DNA of 64,000 nucleotides from Frondihabitans sp. PAMC 28766. Lineage in GTDB: Bacteria; Actinomycetota; Actinomycetes; Actinomycetales; Microbacteriaceae. The notes under the pieces are model-generated. The model was not told where the DNA came from. It made no database searches and saw nothing but the letters and a program-made list of their open reading frames with translations. This document shows positions 24,410-32,041 of the stretch, in pieces. The position numbers were made by a program, and so were the translations under genes. The DNA is taken from assembly GCF_001577365.1 (NCBI RefSeq), contig NZ_CP014513.1, positions 2,108,001 to 2,172,000 on the forward strand, given 5' to 3'. Position 1 is the first letter of the stretch. Each line of letters begins with the position of its first letter.

Positions 24410-25033
24410 TCAAAACCGGCGTCCCTTGAGGCCGAACCCGCCCTGAGTGCCCCAAATTGAGTTCGCCGGTACTGCGCCTTGAACAACAGATCCAGGTTCG
24501 ACGAGACATGAGCGGCCGAGCTCGGCGCCGCCAAGAATGACGCACCTGGAGGTGATCCAAGAACCAGCGTGAACGCGAATCGGTCTTGTCAGGAGCGCCA
24601 TGTCGCGTCGATGCGCGTGACTCCCCGTGGTGAGAAACGTCTCCTGCGAGATGACGACATCGTGACCGATGTAGATGTGGTTCTGGTTGTGGAACCAGAC
24701 ACCTTCGCCGATCCAGCTGTCGCGCCCTATGTGGAGTTTCCACGGGAAGCGGACCCGGGTGCGCGGGCGAAAGATCACGCCTTCGTCGATCTCAGCGCCG
24801 AAGGCTCTCAAGGCGGCGACTCGAAGCCTCGAGCTGATTTGCCATGGATTTGTGACGAGGAGTAACTCGACAACGGCCCACGCAAGCACGACGTGGACAG
24901 GACGATCCCACGAGGTCCGCTCGCCCGGCGCGTCCGCGAGCGGGACGACCGGCACGTCGGCGTCAGGGTCGCCCGGCGCGTGCGGTGCTGATGTCAACGG
25001 CGTCTCCCCAGAACGAACGGCGGTCACCCTCAC
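24410..25033 (-). CDS. Hexapeptide-repeat acyltransferase (WcaF-like)
   Basis: The product has LRVAALRAFGAEIDEGVIFR, RVRFPWKLHIGRDSWIGEGV, VVISQETFLTTGSHAHRRDM with the catalytic His, and LVEPGSVVQGAVPANSIWG. The same order (KITYPWKLTLGDYAWVGDDV, SHDHAS) is remembered for WcaF, a colanic acid acetyltransferase. The frame opens at GTG 25033 only 16 bases from the divergent gene; the conserved part begins near RTSWDRPVHVVL, so GTG at 24955 may be the true start, leaving room for promoters. GC content rises back to the flanking level in this gene, marking the border of the low-GC part of the operon. Confidence 0.85.
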   Translation of the reverse strand: MRVTAVRSGETPLTSAPHAPGDPDADVPVVPLADAPGERTSWDRPVHVVLAWAVVELLLVTNPWQISSRLRVAALRAFGAEIDEGVIFRPRTRVRFPWKLHIGRDSWIGEGVWFHNQNHIYIGHDVVISQETFLTTGSHAHRRDMALLTRPIRVHAGSWITSRCVILGGAELGRSCLVEPGSVVQGAVPANSIWGTQGGFGLKGRRF

Positions 25034-25036
25034 GGG

Positions 25037-25042
25037 TACAGT
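25037..25042 (+). promoter_or_regulatory. -10 box of the WcaI-like gene
   Basis: TACAGT stands six bases before the ATG at 25049, the leaderless pattern, and marks the + strand side of the divergent polysaccharide promoter region. Confidence 0.5.
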
Positions 25043-25048
25043 CGCCCT

Positions 25049-26293
25049 ATGACTGTGCCGCCGCTCAAGATCCTAATCGTCGGCATGCACTACGCACCCG
25101 AAACCACCGGCAACGCGCCGTACACGTCGGCTCTGGCAGCGGGGCTGAAGGCCTCCGGCATCCAAGTCCGCGTCATCACGAGCCATCCTCACTACCCGGA
25201 GTGGCGAGTTCGTAACGGCTACGGGCAGTGGAAGAGCTCGGAGGTGATCAGGGGGGTGCCGGTCACGCGCCTGAAGAGCTTCATCCCGGCGAAGCCGTCA
25301 TCACTCACGAGACTTATTTCTGAAACCACGTTCGGTGTGCGCGCGGCGTTCGCTCGTTGGGGTAGCCCTGATGTGGTGCTCCTGGTTTCGCCGGCTCTCT
25401 TCGCAAACGCGGTGATCACTCTTCTCGGCCGACTTCTGCGCCGCCCGGTGGCGACAGGCGTCTGGGTTCAAGACCTGTACAGCGTGGGGGTTGCTCAGAC
25501 TGGAGCGAGCGGCGCGGGCGGCAGTGCCTTCGTCACTCGCGTCGAGTCCTTCGTGCTGCGGTCGGCCGACGGGGTGGCGGTCATCCACGAGCGCTTCCGG
25601 CAGATCGCAGAAACCCGGCTCGGCGTCCAATCGGCGCGGCTCTCCGTGATTCGCAATTGGTCGCATCTCAGGCCCGCGGGTTCGATCGACCGGGTTGAGA
25701 CCCGCCGTGCTCTGGGGTGGGCGGACGACGAGATCATCGCGCTACATGCCGGCAACATGGGGGTCAAACAGGGTCTGGGCAACGTCGTCGAAGCAGGTCG
25801 CGTCGCAGATCGGGATGGATCACGCGTCCGGTTCGTCTTTCTGGGGGATGGCAACCAGCGCGTCGATTTGAAGCGGCAGGCGACCGGGATCGAGCGGATT
25901 CAATTCATCGACCCGCTTCCGGACGCACAGTTCCAAGCAACCCTCGGAAGCGCAGATGTCCTTCTCGTGAACGAACTCGCGGGCGTCACCGAGATGTCGG
26001 TGCCGAGCAAGCTGACCTCGTACTTCAGCACGGGGCTTCCCGTGGTCGCCGCCACGGAGGTCGGAAGCGTGACGGCGGGAGAGGTCACGCTCAGCGGAGG
26101 CGGCGTCCACGTCCAAGCCGGCCAGCCCAATGCGCTGCTCGAAACCGTCCTCCGGGTCGGCGGAGACCGCGAGCGGGCAGCCGAGATGGGGGAGGCCGGG
26201 CGACGGTTCCGCGATACACACCTCTCGGAGAGTCACGCCATAGCGCGCTTCTCAGACTGGTTGACTGGACTGGCGTCCTCGGACCGCGGCTGA
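25049..26293 (+). CDS. Glycosyltransferase family 4 (WcaI/WbuB-like)
   Basis: The 414-residue GT-B enzyme begins ILIVGMHYAPETTGNAPYTS and continues VRVITSHPHYPEWRVRNGYG, close to the start of WcaI as I remember it (YSPELTGIGKYTGEMVEWLA, VITAPPYYPQWQV). In the C-terminal half HAGNMGVKQGLGNVVEAGRV and VPSKLTSYFSTGLPVVA are the nucleotide-sugar-binding region. In colanic acid WcaI transfers fucose, and gmd and fcl directly downstream supply GDP-fucose, so this is the likely fucosyltransferase. The ATG is six bases after TACAGT. Confidence 0.87.
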   Translation: MTVPPLKILIVGMHYAPETTGNAPYTSALAAGLKASGIQVRVITSHPHYPEWRVRNGYGQWKSSEVIRGVPVTRLKSFIPAKPSSLTRLISETTFGVRAAFARWGSPDVVLLVSPALFANAVITLLGRLLRRPVATGVWVQDLYSVGVAQTGASGAGGSAFVTRVESFVLRSADGVAVIHERFRQIAETRLGVQSARLSVIRNWSHLRPAGSIDRVETRRALGWADDEIIALHAGNMGVKQGLGNVVEAGRVADRDGSRVRFVFLGDGNQRVDLKRQATGIERIQFIDPLPDAQFQATLGSADVLLVNELAGVTEMSVPSKLTSYFSTGLPVVAATEVGSVTAGEVTLSGGGVHVQAGQPNALLETVLRVGGDRERAAEMGEAGRRFRDTHLSESHAIARFSDWLTGLASSDRG

Positions 26294-26335
26294 TCGCCTC
26301 GGTGGCGGGACGCTCATCAGCAACGTGGGGAAAAT

Positions 26336-27367
26336 ATGAACAAGCGCGCCTTCATCACCGGTATCACGGGCCAGGACGGCTCCTATTTGGCCGAGCTTCT
26401 TCTTGCGAAGGGCTACGAGGTTCACGGTCTCATCCGACGAGCCTCGACATTCAACACCTCACGGATCGATCACCTGTACGTCGATCCGCACACTCAGGGC
26501 GCAAAACTGTTCCTGCACTACGGAGACCTGAGCGATGGTGCGCGACTCGTCAGCCTGCTCGGCGAGCTCAAACCGGACGAGGTCTACAACCTCGCCGCGC
26601 AGTCTCACGTCCGAGTCTCGTTCGATGAACCAGAGCACACGGGCGACACGACAGGTGTCGGTTCGATGCGCATGCTCGAAGCTGTGCGCATGTCGGGCAT
26701 TCACACCCGTTTCTACCAGGCATCGTCGTCGGAGATGTTCGGAGCGACGCCGCCGCCCCAGCATGAGGACACCCCGTTCTATCCGCGTTCGCCCTACGGC
26801 GCAGCCAAGCTCTACAGCTATTGGGTCACCCGCAACTACCGTGAGGCCTACGGCATGTTCGCGGTGAACGGAATTCTCTTCAACCATGAGTCGCCCCGGC
26901 GGGGCGAGACCTTCGTCACACGGAAGATCACGCGTGCAGTCGCGGCAATCAAGGCGGGTCAGCAGCACGAGCTCTATCTCGGCAACTTGGACCCCGTGCG
27001 CGACTGGGGCTATGCGGCCGAATACGTCGAGGGGATGTGGCGGATGCTGCAGGTCGACGAGCCCGAGGACTTCGTCCTGGCGACAGGTGGCCATTTCACG
27101 GTGCGTGACTTTTTGACGACCGCATTCGAGCACGTCGGGCTGAAGTGGGAGGAATACGTTCGATTCGACGAGCGGTACCTCCGCCCCTCCGAGGTGGACG
27201 CTCTCGTAGGAGATGCCTCTAAAGCCGAGCAGAAGCTCGGGTGGAAGGCCACCATCGACACAGCCGAGTTGGCGAGGATCATGGTCGAGGCAGACGTCGA
27301 GGCGCTGGCTCACGCCGGTCGACCCTGGATCGACAAAGTCCGCCTTGAGAGCTGGGGAACCAAGTGA
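26336..27367 (+). CDS. gmd: GDP-mannose 4,6-dehydratase
   Basis: The enzyme converts GDP-mannose to GDP-4-keto-6-deoxymannose, the first step of GDP-L-fucose synthesis. The 343-residue extended SDR has [20 protein letters not shown] (NADP loop), [44 protein letters not shown], the active-site Thr/Ser region [19 protein letters not shown] (YxxxK), and [22 protein letters not shown] lies five bases before the ATG. Its stop overlaps the next start by four bases. Confidence 0.97.
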   Translation: MNKRAFITGITGQDGSYLAELLLAKGYEVHGLIRRASTFNTSRIDHLYVDPHTQGAKLFLHYGDLSDGARLVSLLGELKPDEVYNLAAQSHVRVSFDEPEHTGDTTGVGSMRMLEAVRMSGIHTRFYQASSSEMFGATPPPQHEDTPFYPRSPYGAAKLYSYWVTRNYREAYGMFAVNGILFNHESPRRGETFVTRKITRAVAAIKAGQQHELYLGNLDPVRDWGYAAEYVEGMWRMLQVDEPEDFVLATGGHFTVRDFLTTAFEHVGLKWEEYVRFDERYLRPSEVDALVGDASKAEQKLGWKATIDTAELARIMVEADVEALAHAGRPWIDKVRLESWGTK

Positions 27368-28341
27368 CGATCAGTGACGGCAGCTTCGAGGCGCGGCCCC
27401 TGGACCGCGACGCGACTTTCTACATCGCCGGCCATCGCGGGCTGGTCGGCTCGGCCCTCTGGCGGAGCTTCAGTTCGGCGGGTTTTAGTGGCCTCGTCGG
27501 CAGGTCTTCCGGGGAACTCGACCTTCGCAGCCGCTCTGATGTCTTCGACTTCTTCCGAGAGGTGAAGCCGAGATACGTGGCTCTGGCCGCAGCAAAAGTG
27601 GGCGGCATTCTTGCGAACGACACGTATCCGGCCGATTTCCTCACCGAGAATCTGCAGATCCAACTCAACGTGATGGATGCTGCCGTCGAAGCCGGCGTCG
27701 AAAGGCTGATCTTCCTCGGGTCGTCGTGTATCTACCCGAAGTTCGCCGAACAGCCGATTCGCGAGGACTCTCTGCTGACCGGCCACCTCGAGCCGACGAA
27801 TGATGCGTACGCCATCGCCAAGATCGCGGGAATCATGCAGGTTCAGGCGGTTCGTCGTCAGCACGGCCTCGCCTGGATTTCAGCCATGCCGACAAATCTC
27901 TACGGGCCGGGAGACAACTTCGCGCCGAAGGGGTCTCATGTCCTTCCGGCTCTCATCCGTCGCTACGACGAAGCGGCACGAGACGGTCTCCCTACAGTCA
28001 CCAATTGGGGGACGGGATCACCTCGACGCGAGTTCTTGCACGTCGACGACCTCGCCGCGGCTGTTCTGCACCTTCTCGAAAACTACGACGGCCCGTCGCA
28101 AGTCAATGTGGGAACAGGCTCCGACGTGACGATCCGCGAGATCGCCGCTGCGGTAGCCGACGCGGTCGGGTTTTCGGGACACACCGAGTGGGACTCGAGC
28201 AAGCCCGATGGAACGCCTCAGAAGCTCTTGGACGTCTCCCTCCTGGCCGAACATGGTTGGCGGTCCACGATCGGGCTCGACGAGGGGCTGCGGTCGACTA
28301 TCGACTGGTACCACGCGAACGAGTCGTCAATCCGGCTCTGA
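27364..28341 (+). CDS. fcl: GDP-L-fucose synthase
   Basis: The bifunctional epimerase-reductase turns GDP-4-keto-6-deoxymannose into GDP-L-fucose with NADPH. The 325-residue protein has [66 protein letters not shown] with the Ser and Cys of the active site, YAIAKIAGI (YxxxK), NLYGPGDNF and [11 protein letters not shown]. The GTG overlaps the gmd stop, so both are translated together. The 3' end overlaps the convergent VanZ-like gene by 15 bases. Confidence 0.97.
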   Translation: MTISDGSFEARPLDRDATFYIAGHRGLVGSALWRSFSSAGFSGLVGRSSGELDLRSRSDVFDFFREVKPRYVALAAAKVGGILANDTYPADFLTENLQIQLNVMDAAVEAGVERLIFLGSSCIYPKFAEQPIREDSLLTGHLEPTNDAYAIAKIAGIMQVQAVRRQHGLAWISAMPTNLYGPGDNFAPKGSHVLPALIRRYDEAARDGLPTVTNWGTGSPRREFLHVDDLAAAVLHLLENYDGPSQVNVGTGSDVTIREIAAAVADAVGFSGHTEWDSSKPDGTPQKLLDVSLLAEHGWRSTIGLDEGLRSTIDWYHANESSIRL

Positions 28342-28767
28342 CTCCAGGCCCGGCGCCCTCGACCACCGCACGATCGCGACGAGCGCACCCCCGACCAGCG
28401 CCCCACCCGTATTCGTCATGAGGTCGCCGGCCGACGCCGTCCGCCCCGGCAAGAACGTGTACTGCGTGAACTCGATGCACAGCGAGAGGGTGAGCCCGAG
28501 CACGCCCGACGCCCACCAGAGCTGCGGCACGAACAGCGACGCGAGCAGCGCCCCGACCGGCAAGAACATCACCACGTTGGCGGCGCTCTGCACGAAGTCG
28601 TAGTCGACCCAGCCGGGCACGCCGTGCCGGTGCAGGGCGGCGAGCACGTGGCTGAGGGCGCCGTCGACGGGGGCGTCGACGTGGGTGGGCCAGAGCACGA
28701 TCGTGAGCACAGCGGCCAGCACGACGACGAAGGCGATCCATTCACCTCGGCGCAATCTTCTGGTCAC
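28327..28767 (-). CDS. VanZ family membrane protein
   Basis: The 146-residue product has four membrane helices and the family pattern: DFVQSAANVVMFLPVGALLA, LSLCIEFTQYTFLPGRTAS and DLMTNTGGALVGGALVAI. VanZ-like proteins influence susceptibility to teicoplanin or other envelope-active compounds; the activity is unknown. The frame is open to 28851, but GTG at 28767 is six bases after TACGGT on the minus strand and starts MTRRLRRGEW just before the first helix, so this start is chosen. Confidence 0.87.
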   Translation of the reverse strand: MTRRLRRGEWIAFVVVLAAVLTIVLWPTHVDAPVDGALSHVLAALHRHGVPGWVDYDFVQSAANVVMFLPVGALLASLFVPQLWWASGVLGLTLSLCIEFTQYTFLPGRTASAGDLMTNTGGALVGGALVAIVRWSRAPGLESEPD

Positions 28768-28837
28768 TCTGCGACCGTAGCGGGCCCGCGCCCAGATGCC
28801 GCCAAGGCGCAAGAACAGCAGAGAGCCAGCCGCATGA

Positions 28838-30667
28838 TTGAATGAGCCCATGTCAGTTGCGTCGGGGGGGCGTCGAGTCGCGCTTCGACCAGAACGGGCG
28901 AGAAAGCGTCACCCCGTGCGCTGGATCGTGCTGGTCGTCGTGATCCTGCTGGTCGCATGCGTGGCCTGGATCGGCATCCGTGCGGTGCTCGCCGAGCGGC
29001 ACCTCAAGACCTCGGTGTCGCTCGCCACCACCGTCGAACAGCAGATAGCGAGCGGCGACTCGAGCGGCGCCCAGACGACCGCCCAGCAGCTGGCGTCGAA
29101 CGCCGACGACGCCCGCAAGCTGACCAGCGACCCGGTGTGGCGAGGCGCCGAGATCCTGCCGCTCGTCGGGGGTGATCTGCGCGCGGTGCGCCAGGTGTCG
29201 GCGGTGCTGTCGAACGTCTCGGACAACGCGATCGTGCCGGTCACCAAGGTGGCGAGCACCCTCAAGGTGTCGCAGTTCAAGCCCACCGGCGGTGCGATCG
29301 ACCTCGAGCCGTTGACCGCGGCTCAGCCCGCCGTGGGTCGCGCCGCCGCCGACCTGCGCAGCCAGCTCGCCGTGGCCCGGGGCATCGACACCGGTGACGC
29401 GGTCAAGCAGGTCGACTCTGCGGTCGACCAACTCGTCTCCGTGCTCGCCAAGGCCTCGGGCGCAGCCGACGAGGCCGACCATGCCCTCACGCTGCTGCCG
29501 CAGATGCTCGGTGGGGACGGGCCCCGCACCTACCTGATCCTCTTCCAGAACAACGCCGAGGTGCGCTCGACCGGGGGCATCCCCGGCGCGCTCGCCGAGA
29601 TTCACGCCCAGGGCGGCAGGATCACGTTGGGCCAGCAGGCCTCTTCGGCCGACTTCCCGCAGGCGGCCACCCCCGCCCTGAAGCTGCCGACTGAGACCGA
29701 GGGCATCTACGGCAGCATCACCGGCGAGTACATGCAAGACGTCACGCTGACCCCGCGCTTCGACCTCAGCGCCAAGATCGCTCAGGCCATGTGGAAGCAG
29801 AAGTACGGCACCACCGTCGACGGCGTGCTGTCGATCGATCCCGTCGCCCTCGGCTACCTCCTCGAGGCGACCGGGCCCATCACGCTGCCCACCGGCGAGA
29901 CGCTGACGAGCCAGAACGCCGTGCAGACCCTCCTCAGCGACTCCTACGCGAAATACCCGGTGCCCGCCGAGCAGGACGCCTTCTTCGCCGGAGCCGCCGC
30001 CTCCGTCTTCCAGAAGATCGCGTCGGGATCCTTCGACCCCTCCGCCCTCCTCACGGGCCTCACGCACGCGACCGACGAACACCGGCTGCTGCTCTGGAGC
30101 GACCGGCCCGCCGAGCAGGCCACCGTCGACGCGACGGCGCTGTCGGGCGCGCTGCCCTCGAGCACCCCGACCAAGCCGGCGTTCGGCGTCTATCTCGACG
30201 ACTCGACCGGCGCCAAGATGGACTACTACCTCAAGACCCAGATCTCGGCCGGCCAGAAGGCGTGCCGCACCGACGGCCGACCCGACCAGATCGTCGAGGT
30301 CACCCTGACCAACACCGCCCCGCAGGATGCAGCGACGACACTGCCCGAGTACGTGACCGGCGGCGGGGCATTCGGGGTCTCGCCCGGCGCGATCCAGACC
30401 ACCGTGTCGGTCTATGCCCCCAAAACGGGTGTCTTCGTCGGTGCCTCTCAGGATGGTGTGCCTCGTTCGGTGCACAACGCGGTCGACGGCACCTACCCGG
30501 TGGCACAGTTCGAAACCAAGCTCTCACCAGGCAAAACGACGACGTGGCGAATCGAGTTCCTCGGCGGCGCCGCACGTTCTGCCGCGCCGAGCGTCGTCCA
30601 GACACCGACTATTAACGCAATCGACCCAAAAAAGTTGTCGATCTCCTGTGAATCACCCCTAAGCTGA
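28838..30667 (+). CDS. DUF4012 domain-containing envelope protein
   Basis: The 609-residue protein has a basic cytoplasmic start (RPERARKRHPVR), one membrane helix (WIVLVVVILLVACVAWIGI), a helical extracellular part with many Val/Ala/Gln, then the DUF4012 core beginning TYLILFQNNAEVRSTGGIPG and including GVLSIDPVALGYLLEATGPI and a C-terminal beta-domain with FGVYLDDSTGAKMDYYL. The family is frequent in actinobacterial capsule and polysaccharide loci, and the core resembles that of LytR-CpsA-Psr proteins; a role in attaching polysaccharide to the cell wall is inferred. A second ATG lies at 28850. Confidence 0.85.
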   Translation: MNEPMSVASGGRRVALRPERARKRHPVRWIVLVVVILLVACVAWIGIRAVLAERHLKTSVSLATTVEQQIASGDSSGAQTTAQQLASNADDARKLTSDPVWRGAEILPLVGGDLRAVRQVSAVLSNVSDNAIVPVTKVASTLKVSQFKPTGGAIDLEPLTAAQPAVGRAAADLRSQLAVARGIDTGDAVKQVDSAVDQLVSVLAKASGAADEADHALTLLPQMLGGDGPRTYLILFQNNAEVRSTGGIPGALAEIHAQGGRITLGQQASSADFPQAATPALKLPTETEGIYGSITGEYMQDVTLTPRFDLSAKIAQAMWKQKYGTTVDGVLSIDPVALGYLLEATGPITLPTGETLTSQNAVQTLLSDSYAKYPVPAEQDAFFAGAAASVFQKIASGSFDPSALLTGLTHATDEHRLLLWSDRPAEQATVDATALSGALPSSTPTKPAFGVYLDDSTGAKMDYYLKTQISAGQKACRTDGRPDQIVEVTLTNTAPQDAATTLPEYVTGGGAFGVSPGAIQTTVSVYAPKTGVFVGASQDGVPRSVHNAVDGTYPVAQFETKLSPGKTTTWRIEFLGGAARSAAPSVVQTPTINAIDPKKLSISCESPLS

Positions 30668-30722
30668 GCAAACTGCACGTCTCAGGGGAGTCGTGTCACA
30701 CCAAGGTTCTAGGGGGCCACTC

Positions 30723-31271
30723 ATGCGCAAAATCACCAAGATCGCAACAGCATCCGCACTCGTTCTCGGCGCGATGTTCGTCGCCCCGGCTGCCGCCAAC
30801 GCGGCAGGCTACGTGCCGTCCAGCAACGTCACCGTGTCGGGCGCCGTCGTCGCCGGCGGCACGGACACCGTCGGCTTCGCCAGCGGCTCGTTCGACCCGG
30901 GCGAGAACGTCACCTTCTCGGTCACCGGCGCCGGCCGCGTGCAGCTCGCAGCCCTCGCGCAGCAGACCGTGACCCTGACGAAGGCAGCCACCTCGACTGG
31001 CGCCGACTCGGTCTCGGTCACGCTGCCGGCCGGCGCGAGCGGCACCTACACGCTCACCGCGACCGGTGCGACCTCCGGCAACGTGGCGACCGCCGCGCTG
31101 AGCGTCGTGCCCGCTGACGGCACCGCCGCCAGCACCAGCGGTGCGCTCGCCTTCACCGGCTCGACCGTCTCGATGCTCGTCGTGTGGAGCGCCGCCGGCG
31201 CAGTCGCCCTCGGCATCGCCTTCATGATCGTCCTGGCGCTCGTTCGTCGCCAGCGCACGAACCTGCTGTAA
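30723..31271 (+). CDS. Secreted cell-wall protein with LAFTG sorting signal
   Basis: The 182-residue product has a signal peptide (MRKITKIATASALVLGAMFV, cleavage near ANAAGY), an Ig-like beta domain of about 100 residues (FASGSFDPGENVTFSVTGAG), a Ser/Thr/Ala-rich stem, and at the C-terminus LAFTG, a membrane helix (VVWSAAGAVALGIAFMIVLA) and a basic tail RRQRTNLL. LAXTG is the recognition motif of class E sortases in Actinobacteria, so the protein should be linked to peptidoglycan or to a polymer by a sortase not in this window. It follows the DUF4012 gene by 55 bases and ends at a good hairpin. Confidence 0.85.
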   Translation: MRKITKIATASALVLGAMFVAPAAANAAGYVPSSNVTVSGAVVAGGTDTVGFASGSFDPGENVTFSVTGAGRVQLAALAQQTVTLTKAATSTGADSVSVTLPAGASGTYTLTATGATSGNVATAALSVVPADGTAASTSGALAFTGSTVSMLVVWSAAGAVALGIAFMIVLALVRRQRTNLL

Positions 31272-31293
31272 CCGACTCCCCAGTCACACGCAC

Positions 31294-31321
31294 AAGCCGC
31301 CGGCCCTCGGGTCGGCGGCTT
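31294..31321 (+). terminator. Hairpin after the LAFTG protein gene
   Basis: AAGCCGCCG (31294-31302) pairs with CGGCGGCTT (31313-31321), 22 bases after the stop codon. The stem ends in TT only. Confidence 0.75.
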
Positions 31322-31379
31322 CTGCGCGTGCGGGCAGGCTCGCGGGCGACGCGAGTGCGGGCGCAGGCGCAGGATGCCA

Positions 31380-31870
31380 CGTGGCCCCGAGTTCGCTCGG
31401 TGCCCGCGCAGTGTGGCGGCCGAGCGCAGAACGCCCGGGCGGGGCCTGCTGCGTGGCGCCGAGTTCGCCTGGTGCCCGCGTACTTTCGCGGCCGGGCGCA
31501 GAACGCCCGGGGGGCTCTGCTGCGTGGCCCCGAGTTCGCCTCGTGCCCGCGTACTTTCGCGGCCGGGCGCAGAATGCCCGGGCGGGCCCTGCTGCGTGGC
31601 GCCGAGTTCGCCTCGTGCCCGCGTACTTTCGCGGCCGGGCGCAGAACGCCCGGGCGGGCCCTGCTGCGTGGCGCCGAGTTCGCCTGGTGCCCGCGTACTT
31701 TCGCGGCCGGGCGCAGAATGCCCGGGCGGGCCCTGCTGCGTGGCCCCGAGTTCGCCTCGTGCCCGCGTATTTTCGCGGCCGGGCGCAGAATGCCCGGGCG
31801 GGGCCTGCTGCGTGGCGCCGAGTTCGCCTCGTGCCCGCGTACTTTCGGGGCCGGGCGCAGATCTCCCGGG
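31380..31870. repeat. 72-bp tandem repeat, seven copies
   Basis: Seven units begin at 31380, 31452, 31523, 31595, 31667, 31739 and 31811. Period is 72 bases except the second, which is 71; the last loses similarity after about 60 bases. The consensus starts cgtggcgccgagttcgcctc and contains gtgcccgcgtactttcgcgg and ccgggcgcagaatgcccggg, which has internal dyad symmetry. Because 72 is divisible by three, most frames stay open and give spurious repeat peptides on both strands. No spacers separate the units, so it is not a CRISPR array. Confidence 0.92.
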
Positions 31871-31921
31871 CACCGCGGGTTCGCTGAGGCAGCGCGGGTT
31901 CGGCGCGACACCGCAACGTGC

Positions 31922-31991
31922 GCGGGAGACCGCGAGTTCAGCGGGAGACCGCGAGTTCAGCGGGAGACCGCGAGTTCAGCGGGAGACCGCC
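31922..31991. repeat. 19-bp tandem repeat, three and a half copies
   Basis: The unit gcgggagaccgcgagttca occurs at 31922, 31941 and 31960, with a partial copy to 31991. It lies between the 72-bp array and the end of the convergent LytR-family gene. Confidence 0.9.
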
Positions 31992-32041
31992 GGGATGGGC
32001 GGTGCGGCACCGGATCGGCGGCGCCGGCGGGGAGACCCCCG

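Noticed and set aside
22965..24743. 592-residue Wzx with long hydrophilic N-terminus
   Set aside because: The first 136 residues overlap the WcaF-like gene in another frame and are Arg/His-rich, unlike flippases.
28853..30475. 540-codon minus-strand open frame
   Set aside because: Exactly antisense to the DUF4012 gene and composed of low-complexity Arg/Gly/His sequence.
31380..31870. CRISPR-like repeat array
   Set aside because: Units follow each other without unique spacers and no cas genes are present.
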